A stretch of DNA of 64,000 nt from Coptis chinensis. Its lineage: Eukaryota; Streptophyta; Magnoliopsida; Ranunculales; Ranunculaceae. The position numbers were made by a program, and so were the translations under genes. The notes below the pieces were generated by a model. That model made no database searches. It saw only the letters and a program-made list of their open reading frames with translations, and was not told the origin of the DNA. How positions within the stretch are numbered: the stretch's first letter is position 1; each line of letters opens with the position of its first letter. Below, piece by piece: positions 32,829 to 44,194 of the stretch. The stretch is taken from contig CM027378.1 of assembly GCA_015680905.1 (NCBI GenBank), positions 82,303,501 to 82,367,500 of the forward strand. The letters are read 5' to 3'.

Positions 32829-33450
32829 TGTAAATGGGTGTTTTGGTTTTCCTTTAGATGCAACGAAGAGAGGAGATTGGGTTGAGGTTTTTTGGAGAGA
32901 CCGAGTTCGCTAATGAGCGAGCTGCCTACGTATCTTCTCTTGGTTTTTTAAGGGGAGAGAAGAATCGGGTCTCACGTAGTTCAAGTAGGTGGTATTTATA
33001 GGCCTAAGGGAGTGTTGATCTCTGAGACACGTGTACCCTCTTGTACATGTGTAGGGTGGAGATTATGAATGTGTGTTGGGCTGGTTTTAGTATGAGTCAT
33101 GGGCTGATTGGAAGTTGGTGCAGTAGTCCCTATTTCCCGGTGGTGGGAAGTACAAGTAAGATTTTGGTAATGATTACACCTGGTGGTGTTTTTATCTGAG
33201 GCGTTCTGTCTCCAGCCGTTTATTCGTCCTGAGATATCCTTGAACGAGCTCAAGCGTACCACCTACATGAAGGGAGCTACTCACAGATCGGTCTCTGAGG
33301 TTGATGTCCTGAGTTCGCTTATGCTTCGTGCGTGCACAATATTCCTTAATGAGGATATTGCTCCCGATCGGTCTTGGAGGTCGATGTCCTAAGTTCGCTT
33401 ATGCTTCACGCGTGCGCAATATTCCTTAATGAGGGTATTGCTCCCCTACA
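32829..33450 (-). mobile_element. 5' LTR of element B (622 bp)
   Basis: Bounded by TGTAGGGGAG (33450, minus start) and ...CATTTACA (32829, minus end), i.e. TG...CA. The PBS follows immediately. It contains a direct repeat of about 80 bp (33287-33364 and 33367-33445), each copy holding GTTCGCTTATGCTTC and ATATTCCTTAATGAGG. The LTR abuts the F-box copy at 33451. No partner LTR is found in the window. Confidence 0.8.
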
Positions 33451-33965
33451 ACCCACATACTCCAAGTAGTCCAATCTTAAATTGTTTTGTCCAAGGCCAA
33501 ACACGCTGTTTCATCACCCAAATCTGAAGCTCCACTCTAAGTTGAATGCCGAACAGACAAAGTAATCCACCCAGTTCCACAACGTCAAAATGAACATCAT
33601 TGGAGATCAACTCGGTCAGATGTGGATGTGGTATCTCTTTAAAAATCTCCTCTTTCAGGTCAAAGGAAAGGATAACTCTTGATTGCAGTAGCGGAATCCT
33701 AAATGCAAGCCAATGAAGAGCTCCATTGACATGTGGTGCGCACGATCTTTAAGAATAGTATAGTCTTGGTCAAATGTGGTTCTATAGTCCTCCATGAAAA
33801 TGACTCTGCTTAAAGTGCATACACCGACAAAAGAGCGAAATTTGTTAGTCACTTTTATCTCCATAACCATCATATCTTACCACCTTATATTCATTAGTAG
33901 CTTGATTTAAACCAAACCCAAAATTGAGACACATACTATGACCAAGAGGAATGGTAGACATGCAT
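33451..33965 (-). pseudogene. Truncated second copy of the F-box/FBA gene
   Basis: Nearly collinear with positions 1-490. It keeps the FBA segment but lacks the F-box domain (homology ends at GACCAAGAGGAAT, about 33951). It keeps a short segment that is deleted from copy 1, but has its own small indels, for example around 33735-33830, which shift the frame. At its 3' side the reading runs directly into the LTR of element B, so B inserted into, or broke, this copy. Confidence 0.75.
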
Positions 33966-34535
33966 GAGATAATATTTACACAGTTAATTTTCACTCTCCT
34001 TGTAATTTATGATTCAATCAGCTAGTAAAAGAGGTTGTGTTTGAGATATGGCAGCAGATCCCTTCGACAGCATCTTCTTTATGGCTAGTAAAAGTGGTTG
34101 TGTTTGTCCTGCAGCCATAGTTTGGGATTTCAAAATTATCGGAATTCTGGAAATCTAGAAAACCGAAATTCACAATATTTCGACCCATATCATATTTTGA
34201 TTTCGACTAATTTCGAAATCATCAATAATATTTTGACTCTGTTATTTTTTCCGTTTTTTTCAAAGACCGAAATATCTGGCGGAATTGCGACATTCCGTTC
34301 AGAATCGTGAACAGTGTACACTACCGGCAACAATCCCCAAAGAGGGAAGCTCCAACCTCACGCCATCTATTCACGGATGACACGAAATCTTCATCAAGGA
34401 CTCCAGTAGATTGCTGCCATATTATATAAGCAAAGTACCAATTCAAGAGGATAAAAAACATCACATGATTGTCAGTACCAAATCAAGAACAGAAACATTA
34501 GGCAACAAAGGCAGACATATATCCAAAGTTGTAAT
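33966..34535. other. Flank with MITE-related ATTTCGGAATT repeat
   Basis: At 34116-34310 there is sequence like the MITE at 1160-1359 (CATAGTTTGGGATTTC, then ATTTCGA/CCGAAAT words), but no target duplication or clean right end. 34320-34530 has no feature. GTAAT at 34531-34535 is the left target duplication of element C. Confidence 0.5.
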
Positions 34536-35089
34536 TGTGTGAACCCTGTTATTACCCTTTAACCTCACACCTCCACTCTCCTCTGTCTCTTCTCGAAGAT
34601 GAGACTCCTCTCTTTGAACCTCAATTTGAACCCATTTTAGGGCTGCTTTCGTACCCCGCCGGGAGGAGGATCAAGCTGTGCCGTAGTTCTCCTTCCCCTC
34701 TTTTCTGTCTCCTTCTTGGATCGTCTCTCTTCGTCTCTCTTTTCTCCTCTTTTATATATCTTCTAACCACCTCCTCTCTCTAACCGCTAACCGCTCCCTT
34801 ATCCCACGATCTTCTTTCTAATTCCACGACCACTAATTGTCCAACTATCTCTTGATATATCGGCTTTGTTATCGTACTCCGTATGCCCCTTCACTATTCT
34901 CGCCTCCCTTTGGGTCATTGAAACCACACTTTGGTCCCTATGCCCCTTCAGATTCAGCGTCCTCCAGATTCAGCGTCCCTTACATGATTCGCGGATTTGG
35001 ATCGATCTCCCTCTTTCTTCTACCTTTACGCTGTCACCGGTCCTCGAAGACATGTCATCTTGAGGGTCACTTAATTAGGCCGTCTGAGA
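34536..35089 (-). mobile_element. 3' LTR of element C
   Basis: Starts TGTGTGAACCCTGTTATTAC on the plus strand and is nearly the same as 38756-39306. The far end (about 35085-35089) differs slightly from the other copy. TATATAT-type promoter words and pyrimidine-rich stretches are shared. Confidence 0.85.
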
Positions 35090-35520
35090 TGCCCCTCTCG
35101 GTCCGTCGGCGAAGGCGGTGGACCCGAAGACCTTTGACGCCCCTCAGATATCGTGCTTTAATTCCAAACCTTCGCAGTATCGTGACGTGATCTCATAATT
35201 TTGTGTAATCCTCTAACACTAGCTCTGTGCCATCTCGAATTATCTAATAGTTTGAATATGTCTCCATTTATATCATTCTCGCTCATATTGATATTTTCAA
35301 ATTTCATCTCTTGAAGTTTTTGCCCCTACTAGTTTAAGGGTGTGTCCAACCAACGCTTGTTTTGGACAAGAGGGTCCACGGATGGCTCCTCCCACTTGCT
35401 CCACTCATATAGCAAGGAATATATTCAGACAGCTTGCCCCCAGTTTGTTTTTCCACGACCTTAAACTAGGCAGTGTCATCAACAAGTGATGACTTCGGTT
35501 TGCTCTCGGCGTTACCGTTA
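35090..35520. other. Element C interior next to the 3' LTR
   Basis: Pyrimidine-rich tract at the LTR border, then unique sequence. No gene. Confidence 0.5.
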
Positions 35521-35544
35521 TTTTGCCCTGCTCTCCTTTATTGA

Positions 35545-35705
35545 ACTCCCTAGCATGTCCGCGATGTGTCTCAACCCAGCCATCAACTCTCCCTCACATA
35601 ACTCACCACTATATCCGTGACGTGTCTCATCCCAGCTCAACTCTCCTTCACATGGCCCACTACTATGTCCGTGATGTGTCTCATCCCCGCCCTCAACTCT
35701 CTTTC
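35545..35705. repeat. Three tandem copies of a ~62-bp unit
   Basis: Units carry TCCGYGAYGTGTCTCAHCCC, then CAACTCTCYYTCACAT. The first begins near 35555 (TCCGCGATGTGTCTC), the others near 35612 and 35669. Confidence 0.75.
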
Positions 35706-35759
35706 AAAGAACTGTTTGCATAAGTTAATTCAAACATCACCAGTCGGGCGGCTCATCCC

Positions 35760-36925
35760 CCCGCTGTCTTTGATCTGTTGTGAAGCTTGTTCGGGTTGCC
35801 CCCAAGTTGATTCGGACATCTAGTCCGCGAATGGCTCATCCCCGCTTTCTTTGATCAGTTGTGAAGCTTGTTAGGGTTGCCCCCAAGTTTGATTCGGACA
35901 TCTAGTCCGCGAATGGCTCATCCCCCCCCACTTTCTTTGATCCGATGTGAAGTTTGTTGGGGTTGCCCCCCAGTTTGATTCGGACATCTAGTCCGTGAAG
36001 GGCTTATCCCCGTTTTCTTTGATCAACTGTGAAGCTTGTTGGGGTTGCCCCCAAGTTTGATTCGGACATCTAGTCCACGAAGGGCTCATCAGCTCTGCGG
36101 CAGAGGTAGCTCAATTTGCCCCAAGCTTGATTCGGACATCTACGGTCCACGAAGGGCTCATCCCCCCCGCTCTTTGGCTTAGAGGCAACTCATTTTGCCC
36201 CAAGCTTGATTCGGACATCTGCGGTCCACGAAGGGCTCATCCCCCCCGCTCTCTGGCTTAGAGGCAACTCAATTTGCCCCCAAGTTTGATTCGGACATCT
36301 AGTCCGCGAAGGGCTCATCCCCCCCACTGTCTTTGGTTAGCTGTGAAGCTTGTTGGGGTTGCCCCCAAGTTTGATTCGGACATCTAGTCCGCGGAGGGCT
36401 CATCCCCTCTCTGGCTTAGAGGCAGCTCAATTTGCCCCAAGCTTGATTCCGGACATCTCTGCGGTCCACGAAGGGCTCATCCCCGGCTCTCGGCTTAGAG
36501 GCAACTCAATTTGCCCCAAGTTTGATTCGGACATCTAGTCCGAAGGGCTCCCGCTGTCTTTAGTTAGCTGTGAAGCTTGTTGGGGTTGCCCCCAAGTTTG
36601 ATTCGGACATCTAGTCCGCGAAGGGCTCATCCCCCCCGCTCTCTGGCTTAGAGGCAGCTCAATTTGCCCCAAGCTTGATTCGGACATCTGCGGTCCACGA
36701 AGGGCTCATCCCCCCCGCTCTCTGGCTTAGAGGCAACTCATTTTGCCCTAAGCTTGATTCGGACATCTGCGGTCCATGAAGGGCTCATCCCCAGCTCCGG
36801 CTTAGAGGCAACTCAATTTGCCCCCAAGTTTGATTCGGACATCTAGTCCGCGAAGGGCTCATCCCCCCCGTTGTCTTTGGTTAGCAGTGAAGCCTGATGG
36901 GGGCAGCTCAGTTTGCCCCCGGTTA
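35760..36925. repeat. 14-unit tandem array (70-86 bp units) in element C
   Basis: The anchor GATTCGGACATCT begins at 35809, 35891, 35977, 36059, 36129, 36208, 36288, 36373, 36445, 36523, 36600, 36677, 36757 and 36832. Units contain AAGGGCTCATCCCCCCCGCT and either TTTGGTTAGCTGTGAAGCTT or TCTGGCTTAGAGGCAACTCA, so two unit types alternate in blocks. The array is near the 3' LTR in transcription direction, as is the array in element B. Confidence 0.92.
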
Positions 36926-38740
36926 TTTTTGTTTATAGCCCAATACTCATTAAACAATTTGAAGAAGTATGCTCTCTATTTCATTGATACAACATTTAAC
37001 ACAAACTATCATTCCTCAGCTCCCTTAGCAATATCTAAAAACAAGCTTCCTCTCTTTTAATTGAAAAACTAAATAAAAACTCCGAGGTTCCCCGTATAGC
37101 TAGTACGGGGCTCGACTCTGGTCTTACTCAATGTTATAACATGCAACATACATTTAATGCAGACAGTAAACTCTTTGATGATAATATAGTGTATGCAAAT
37201 AAGGTAGTAGATGTGGTGAGATGGATCCATCTCTCAACACCAGCTCAATCTCAACTCTGTTCCGCAAATCTTTCTCTTTCTCTGTAACCTGGAACTTGCA
37301 TATTCGAGTATTGTACAAATAACATGTGAGATTCAATGAATGATATTCCGCATAAACATTTGCATACCAGACTAATGGCGATAATGTGCTTAAGATTATG
37401 TACAACCCGTCTTACCCTAAGGTGTACAGCCCTGTTTTCCCCCTCGTGGTCTGCGGACTCCTAGAGCGAATAGCTCCACGGAATATCACGATGTACAGGG
37501 ACCACTCAGCCTATCCCTACATACATCTCTACCAAGGATGGGGACAAGGCTTGCTTGCCCCCAGTATATGATAGGAACAGGAATCGACTACCCCAGTATG
37601 GTCATGGACTCAGATTGTGATGCTGATGGCCGGTCCGGCCTTGGGTTTGCTCCCCAATGATCACTTAACATTGGTGGTTTGTCTGTGGACAAGTCTCGCT
37701 TGCCCCCATTGTAACTCTAGTTGACGGCTAAGTCACTACTCGTCCGTCTATCATGTACATGACGATAAAATAAACAAGTTACCTGCCGTGGTATACATCT
37801 CTGCACCTTTTCTGTAATCATCTTACCATTTATCTTCGAACGCTCCAATCCATAAATCTCAATCTCAAACTCTAGATATTCTTGCTCCTTTGCCTCTAAA
37901 CTTTATAGCCATCGATGTTTGGCGATTTTGAATAGTTTGGCTAACAAACTGAGACAGCCTAACAATAGAACCTTTCTATAGTTTTCCAGAATGAATCAAC
38001 TGATTCAACTGAGTAGCAAGCATAGATTTCATCCTCTGCTTTCACCAAATTCCCTTCTACATTCAGCTATATCGTCAAGTGCTACCGCAAATGACAAGCT
38101 ATTTGGAAAGCACAATGACAAGCACCTCTGCTGAGCACTTAAACGTTTACAACATACGCTGAGTCATAGAGTTATATTGGCAGCCTCACATCCAAGACCA
38201 CACAACAGCTATGATAAATGGGTTCAAAACTTCAACTCCCACATTGGACACCATGCAATAGCCGGCCAACAAGTAGAATAACTTCATTTTTGACAGCTCC
38301 ATTTATTGTATATAGCTCCACTAGTGATATATCATGCCCCTACTAGCATAGAACGTTCCCACCAAAATCCACTAGTGATCGTCAAAGCAAAGATTAGTGA
38401 TATCAGGTTAGTAAGATAAAGAGACATCGTGTCACGTTTTCAGCCCCTCAGAGCATATTGGTCTGTAAGCTCCTCTATCCAGAAACGTTGATTCCACCAT
38501 AAAAGAGAAAACCAAATCTAATTTGGGACAAACCGAAATTTAAGAGAACCGGAAAAGGACGGTGAGAATCACTCTATCACTTCTACCAAACCAAGGTTGA
38601 TTGAGCGAAATCTGTTAGTAAACTTAACCAGAAACGTGGATTCCCCTACCAAAGAGAACCCAAAAAATATAATAACGTGATGTATTGGCACGTTAATGGG
38701 ATGTGAAAACTTATCTGCTAGTAATTTCTTTTTTTGTCCC
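36926..38740. other. Element C interior, upstream part, non-coding
   Basis: No ORF with a recognisable domain. Short CTTGCCCCCA words recur (for example at 37554 and 37699), like those in the tandem array, which suggests that decayed units extend further. This region would be the 5' leader of the transcript. Confidence 0.5.
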
Positions 38741-38755
38741 CACAGACGGCGCCAT
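38741..38755 (-). other. Element C primer-binding site
   Basis: Minus strand ATGGCGCCGTCTGTG directly after the LTR end ...TTCACACA. Confidence 0.75.
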
Positions 38756-39306
38756 TGTGTGAACCCTGTTATTACCCTTTAACCTCACACCTCCACTCTC
38801 CTCTGTCTCTTCTCGAAGATGAGACTCCCTCTCTTTTGAACCTCTCAGCTGAACCCATTTAGGGCTGCCTACGTACCCCCTTCAGGGAGGATCAAGCTGT
38901 GCCGTAGTTCTCCTTCCCCTCTTTTCTGTCTCCTTCTTGGATCCTCTCTCTTCGTCTCTCTTTTCTCCTCTTTTATATATCTTCTAACCACCTCCTCTCT
39001 CTAACCGCTAACCGCTCCCTTATCCCACGATCTTCTTTCTAATTCCACGACCACTAATTGTCCAACTATCTCTTGATATATCGCGGCTTTGTTATCGTAC
39101 TCCCGTATGCCCCTTCACTATTCTGCCTCCCTTTGGGTCATTGAAACCACACTGGTCCCTATGCCCCTTCAGATTCCGCGTCCCTCCAGATTCCGCGTCC
39201 CTTACATGATTCGCAGACTGGATCACGTGCTCCCTCTTTCTTCTACCTTACGCTGTCTCGGTCCTGAAGACATGTCATCTTGAGGGTCACGAATTAGGCC
39301 GATACA
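38756..39306 (-). mobile_element. 5' LTR of element C (551 bp)
   Basis: Minus strand begins TGTATCGGCC and ends ...CACACA (TG...CA). Followed by the PBS at one side and the GTAAT target duplication at the other. Confidence 0.88.
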
Positions 39307-39311
39307 GTAAT

Positions 39312-40142
39312 GTTTTATCCTTATATTATTGCCATCACTTGGAAACTCAGTATGTTTTGCAGTTTTTTAGACTTACGTCCCCACTACATTATCAAATTAG
39401 ATTTCCGTTCCTAGTTCTTAACCTATTAGACTTACGTCCCCAATTTAACAACTGACTCAACTTTTTCTGTTTTGTGCATGTGTAAAGACACATTTACCCC
39501 TCAACAGGCAAAATGACGAAAATGCCCATTGACTCTATCAAGACCAAAGGCTTGCAAATTAACATGTGGCATCATCCCTCTCATTTAATCCAATGAGCCC
39601 AAATTTTTTCCCTAAATGACAACCAATACCCTTGCTAACTTGAATTGACCAAACTACCCTCAATCATTTTTCCCTCATGTGCCACGTGTCAGCATCTTGT
39701 AAAGTGAAATCAACGGTTCATGCAAAACACATCTCATCAACTATGTAAGAGCACATTTTCTTAGCCAAAAGATCACTCAGTTCAAATTTGCTATCTTCTT
39801 CACTGTCAACTCAAACATGATGAAAATGGTTCCATTTTCACAAATCCAACTTATTTTGGTTTAGTAGACAAGCACTACACTATCTAACAAAAGAAAAACG
39901 CAAAGAAGATACTTTTAAGCTTAAGTAGATAGCTTGGTGGTAGTTACTTACACGCGATCCAAATTTGAGCACAAGGTAAGTTACTTAAATTTCAAACCTT
40001 TAATGTTTTAACATGTTTTTAGGTGGTTTCAAGTATGCTAAGTAAGAAATATAAAATATTTATGAGAATGTGTAACTTTAATAACGTGTAACATTTAACA
40101 TTTCTAAATATTGCATCTTGGGGAGAACTAACATCCATACTT
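39312..40142. other. Flank and probable 5' region of the Mutator-like element
   Basis: TTAGACTTACGTCCCCA occurs twice (about 39368 and 39427). AAATGACGAAAATGCCC near 39511 is a type of word often found at plant DNA-element ends. No terminal inverted repeat partner was found downstream, so the MULE boundary is open. Confidence 0.4.
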
Positions 40143-42200
40143 GTGATTGCTTGTATTCCAGGAGCAACTTTTGCATTTTGTTTGTTTTGTTCTAACTTAA
40201 CTGTAATTAATATGTATCAAACACAGATGGAAAGGGATTGTTTGGCTAAGAGAAACTTAATGCTCCATTATCATGGGGCATTTCAAAAGGCACCTGATGG
40301 TTCACTATATGCCCATGATAATTATAAAGGTGGTGCTATGGAGAAGATGAGGAATGTGGACGGAGATAGGATAAATTATATGGACTTAGTAGATGATCTT
40401 AAGGAAAACTATTTGTTTGATATTAGTGTAGTGTTTGAAGTATTGTACCTTTGTAATGGTGAGAAGGTATATGTTAAGAATGGTAATGATTTGATGCAAA
40501 TGTGGGCTAACATGGAGGAAGATATAAGTGGGTGGAGTCATGTATTTGTTGAATTTGAAGGGGAACTTATTGAGTTGGTGGAAACTATGATTGTACCAAC
40601 TCAACAAGTTTCAACTCCGAAGCCTAGGAAGAATGTGAAGAAGAAGAGTAAAATGAGAAGAAGTATGAAGAAGAGGAATTCAATCATCAAAGATACTGAT
40701 GATTTTTATAGAAATAAGTGTCTTGGTACATTAGATAATTATGACGAAGAGGAAGACTGGAATGATGATTTACCACCAATAGCACCTATCATTTCAGCAA
40801 CATGTCCTGATCCTGAGACTTTACCTCTAGCACCACCTATTGCCAATGCATCTCCTCCACACATTTCAAAGTCCACATCACCAAACAAGTTAGCTCCACC
40901 AACATAGTTTTCACCTCCACCACAACCACCAGCACCAAGACCCATAGATGATATTGAAAATGATGAGGGGTATAGGAGTACACATTCTTCCGAGGATGAG
41001 GAGGGCCATGTAATTGCAGAAAGAGTGGATTTTGTTGACTTCATTGCAGTCACTAATAATATGGAAGATGGAGATGAGGGAAGTGAACAATCTGTAAACA
41101 AACCAATAGTTTGGGAGGTAGGAATGAAGTAGCCAAACATTGATGTGTTAAGACAAGATATAATTGATTTTTGTGTAGCAAATAGATTTTCTGGTGACTT
41201 AGTGAAGAATGACCTATTAAGAATTAGATTAAAATTTTTGGGGGAAGACAAAAAGAATGTACAATGTCCATGGGTAGCTTATTTCAGGAGACAAGATGAT
41301 GGATTCACAATGAAGCTGAATACACTGAAGGCAGTACCTACTTATAAGGCCGATTGTGATATGTTCAATAGAATGGTCAATGCAAATTGGGTTGTTATAA
41401 AAATTGAAGATCAAATGAAGGTTAGTTAATTATAAGTGTTTGGAGTTCACTATATGAGTTTAAATAATACTAATGTAGTAACTTTTATATTGTTTTGTCC
41501 AAGGTTCATTTCAAAACCATGACTCCTATTTTCATAAAGGGAGAAGTCATGAGGGTTTTTCATGTCAATATAAGTTATTGGACAGCTTGGAATGCAAGAT
41601 TTAAGTGTCTACAACAAATTTATAGGGATTATGGGGAAAGCTACAACATGATTCCAGTGCTATATAACATGGTATACACTTTTGAATTGTTTTCATAATT
41701 TACATATCTTTTTGTGTGATTTCAACTATCAAATTGATTGCATGTTTGATGGTTATTTGTAGATTAATGAGAGTAATGGTCTTTCTACAATTGCAAAATT
41801 CTCAAGAGATGCTAACACACTTAAGTTTGAAGGAGTCTGTATTACATTTTATGCTTGTATTCAGGGTTTTACAGTTGGTTGTAGGCCATTAGTGGGGTTG
41901 GATGGTTGTTTCCTTAAAGGGAAATATGGAGGGCAGGTGCTTAGCATGGTTGCTTTAGATGGAAATAATGGTCTATTTTCTTTGGCTATATACATTTGTA
42001 GATCTGAGTGTAAGCAAACATATATAGTGTGAATTTTTTAGTATCATGGCTGAGAAGCTAGAACTGCAGCCTTGGCCTGTTACCTTTATTTCTGACAGGC
42101 AAAAGGGTTTGATTCAAGTTGTTAAGGCTCTATTCCCTAGAGCACAACATAGATTGTTTCAGGCACATGTATAAGAACTTCAAAAAGCTTTTCAAGGGTG
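40143..42200 (+). pseudogene. Mutator-like (MuDR) transposase, N-terminal half, truncated
   Basis: The N-terminal plant MuDR region reads LHYHGAFQKAPDGSLYAHDN and ISVVFEVLYLCNGEKVYV (40220-40570), followed by a Lys-rich and Pro-rich linker to a stop at 40907. The Mutator DNA-binding-like domain is at 41145-41420 (DIIDFCVANRFSGDLVKNDL, CPWVAYFRRQDDG). It ends at a GT donor, and the frame resumes after AG near 41504. The catalytic start is at about 41860-41990 (VGCRPLVGLDGCFLKGKYGG, ALDGNNGLFSLAIYI), and ISDRQKGLIQVVKALFPRAQ is at about 42090. Frame changes occur near 42015 and 42170. Sequence after about 42200 is unrelated, so the third catalytic residue and any SWIM motif are missing. It differs from the MULE at 15225-16560. 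Confidence 0.8.
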
Positions 42201-42249
42201 AAAAGGCACGCAACATATAATTATTTGTATGTCGTTGTTTGTGTTACAT

Positions 42250-44194
42250 ATCTTTTGCAAATCTCACTTAGCCTATTAAATATTGATTAGTATAGTGGCT
42301 AGCAAGGTAACAATCCTACTCTAAATAACTAAGTGTTGATAATAGAAATTCCTAATCTAAGTTACTCTAATGGATGCAAGTAAAAGATGTGGCTAAGTAA
42401 TGATGAATATATAGTTGATTTGATTTGAGATATAAACTATGCATAAACTAAATTTAATTAAATATATGAATATGAATCAAGAGAGAGAATATCTTGGGAG
42501 AGATGAATCCACCAAAGTCATAGAATTAGTCTAATAAATCTACCTATCATGCTTAATATAAATCACCAATAGAAGCTCACCATACCAACAAACCTTATGC
42601 TCATAACCATGATGATAATATGTGGCTTTCAACGTGCTTTCTATCTTTCCATCAAATACTTCTTCAATCTCCAATGATATCTTCTATCTAACCAAATTGT
42701 GCTTTAAGTGGCATTCAATATACCACTCTAGGTGCCATGGAAAATCCACATGTGGCATTAACCAAACAACTAATTGAGGTGCCATAAAGAATCCAATCAT
42801 CATACTATAACACTAAAAACTAGAAGAAAAGAATCTAGGTGATAATCGTAAAAAAAATATAGTTCTACTCACGAATAAATGATGAAACTTAAACGCAAGT
42901 AAAACTAAAACTGATTTCGTGTGTGTTATCAAAGATTTTTTCTACTCTTGAATCTATCGAAATAGAGTGGAGTAAAAGATTCATTTCACTCCTAGTTCTT
43001 TAGCATTCAATGTTTTCTAATGTTATCAGTCCTAGCCAAAGTTAGTGAGAGTAATGGTGGGAATTTATACTACGATGTGAATTCAACTAACAAGATATGA
43101 ATAACCAAATGACGGAAATACTAAGGTTTGAATCTAGATAAAGAATTAGAGGGGATTGAATCCACCTTGAATCTAACTTAATAAACTAGCATAGATTGTT
43201 GTAATCAATTTCTTACGTTCTTACGATAAGAATTGGTTATTCTAATCCCTAGTCATTCATGGCAATCTCTACCAACTAATGATTAGCATGTGAGGAAGTT
43301 CTACCCATTCTCATGGCGAATCAACTACCTTCTAGATTGGAATAGACTCTTACAACGATTCTACACTACACAATCAAGTTTTCATCAAGACTTCATCAAA
43401 CCCCTCTAATGGAGGTTTAGCCTTGATTCATAAAACTATAATTTCTCATGGAATTCAAGCACGACATCATATAAAGATTCTAACTTTACTTGTTTGAATC
43501 AAATGGAAACTACTCATGCAAGATTTAATTGAAACTAATAATGACAAATAACTAAATCTATGAATTGAAATTAAATACTTAATGGAAAATGAAACTAAAT
43601 TATGAAGAACAACTAACTTTATTGATCTAATAAATAAATAACAAGTGATTCAAATCCTAAATTAAAACAAGATAATAAAAAGCTAATTAATTTAATTGAA
43701 TCTAAAATCTAGATCTAGAACTATTCTCTAATGGCTACTTTCTACCTAACCTAATTGATATCTTTTTCTTCGTCTTGTGTGTGGAAATGGAGGAGACCAG
43801 ATCCACATTTTCGTGCATGGGCTGAGGAGCCATATTTTGGGCTAGAAAATCGAGCCCAACGCCCAATTTTGAGGCCTGAGTCCAAAGATACGGTCTTCGG
43901 CAGTTCTATTGACTTTTGTGTGTTGTTTCTGCCCGCGTTGACTTTGACTTTTCAGCTTTTGACTGGGCTTTACAAAGACTTTTTTTTCTCCTTGAATCTT
44001 GGCCTTTAATCACAGAACTTCTTAGCAACCAACCCTTGCTCCTGTATCTCGCCAAAGTGGCACATAATTGATTTCAATGCCTGAAATACATAAAAACACG
44101 TAATCAACATTAACTCTTATTTATTACTCGCATAATTGGTCTAAAAGTATTATTGTTAAGGGGTTAAACCTACAGTTTTGGGCTCTTATCAAAC
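42250..44194 (-). mobile_element. Probable 3' LTR of element G (Athila-like)
   Basis: On the minus strand a polypurine-like tract, GTTTGGGGGTGGT, ends at about 44195 and is followed by TGATAAGAGCCCAAAACTG, a plausible LTR start. The following 1.9 kb is AT-rich and non-coding; the plus ORF at 43755-44009 has no family features. The far end, near 42250, is estimated only from where MULE coding stops. The other LTR is not in the window or was not recognised. Confidence 0.45.

Larger units (their letters stand above)
22138..33450 (-). mobile_element. Element B: Tat-type Ty3/Gypsy retrotransposon with antisense ORF region
   Basis: Minus-strand order from 33450: 5' LTR (33450-32829), PBS, gag (32747-31611), protease (31586-30541), RT (30467-29163), RNase H, second RNase H (to 28444), integrase (28356-27126), tandem array (26970-26380), then two antisense ORF modules (plus strand, 22138-25769). 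No 3' LTR is found. At 22137/22138 the sequence changes into the pol of element A, so the 3' end of B appears lost by rearrangement. It is not certain that the distal antisense module (22138-24017) belongs to B. Confidence 0.75.
34536..39306 (-). mobile_element. Element C: LTR retrotransposon without gag/pol (LARD-like), 4.77 kb
   Basis: Two direct LTR copies (34536-about 35089 and 38756-39306) are flanked by GTAAT at 34531-34535 and 39307-39311, a 5-bp target duplication. On the minus strand a PBS (ATGGCGCCGTCTGTG) follows the right-hand LTR, so the element reads right to left. A purine tract (minus GAGAGGGGCA, about 35091-35100) precedes the left-hand LTR as a polypurine tract would. The 3.65-kb interior has no gag, protease, RT, RNase H or integrase motif on either strand. 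It is filled largely by tandem repeats. Confidence 0.88.

Noticed and set aside
34116..34320. Second complete copy of the MITE
   Set aside because: Left end matches, but the right end is degenerate and no 8-bp duplication was found.
35760..36925. Possible CRISPR-like regular repeats
   Set aside because: Units are head-to-tail without unique spacers, vary from 70 to 86 bp, and lie in a plant LTR element.
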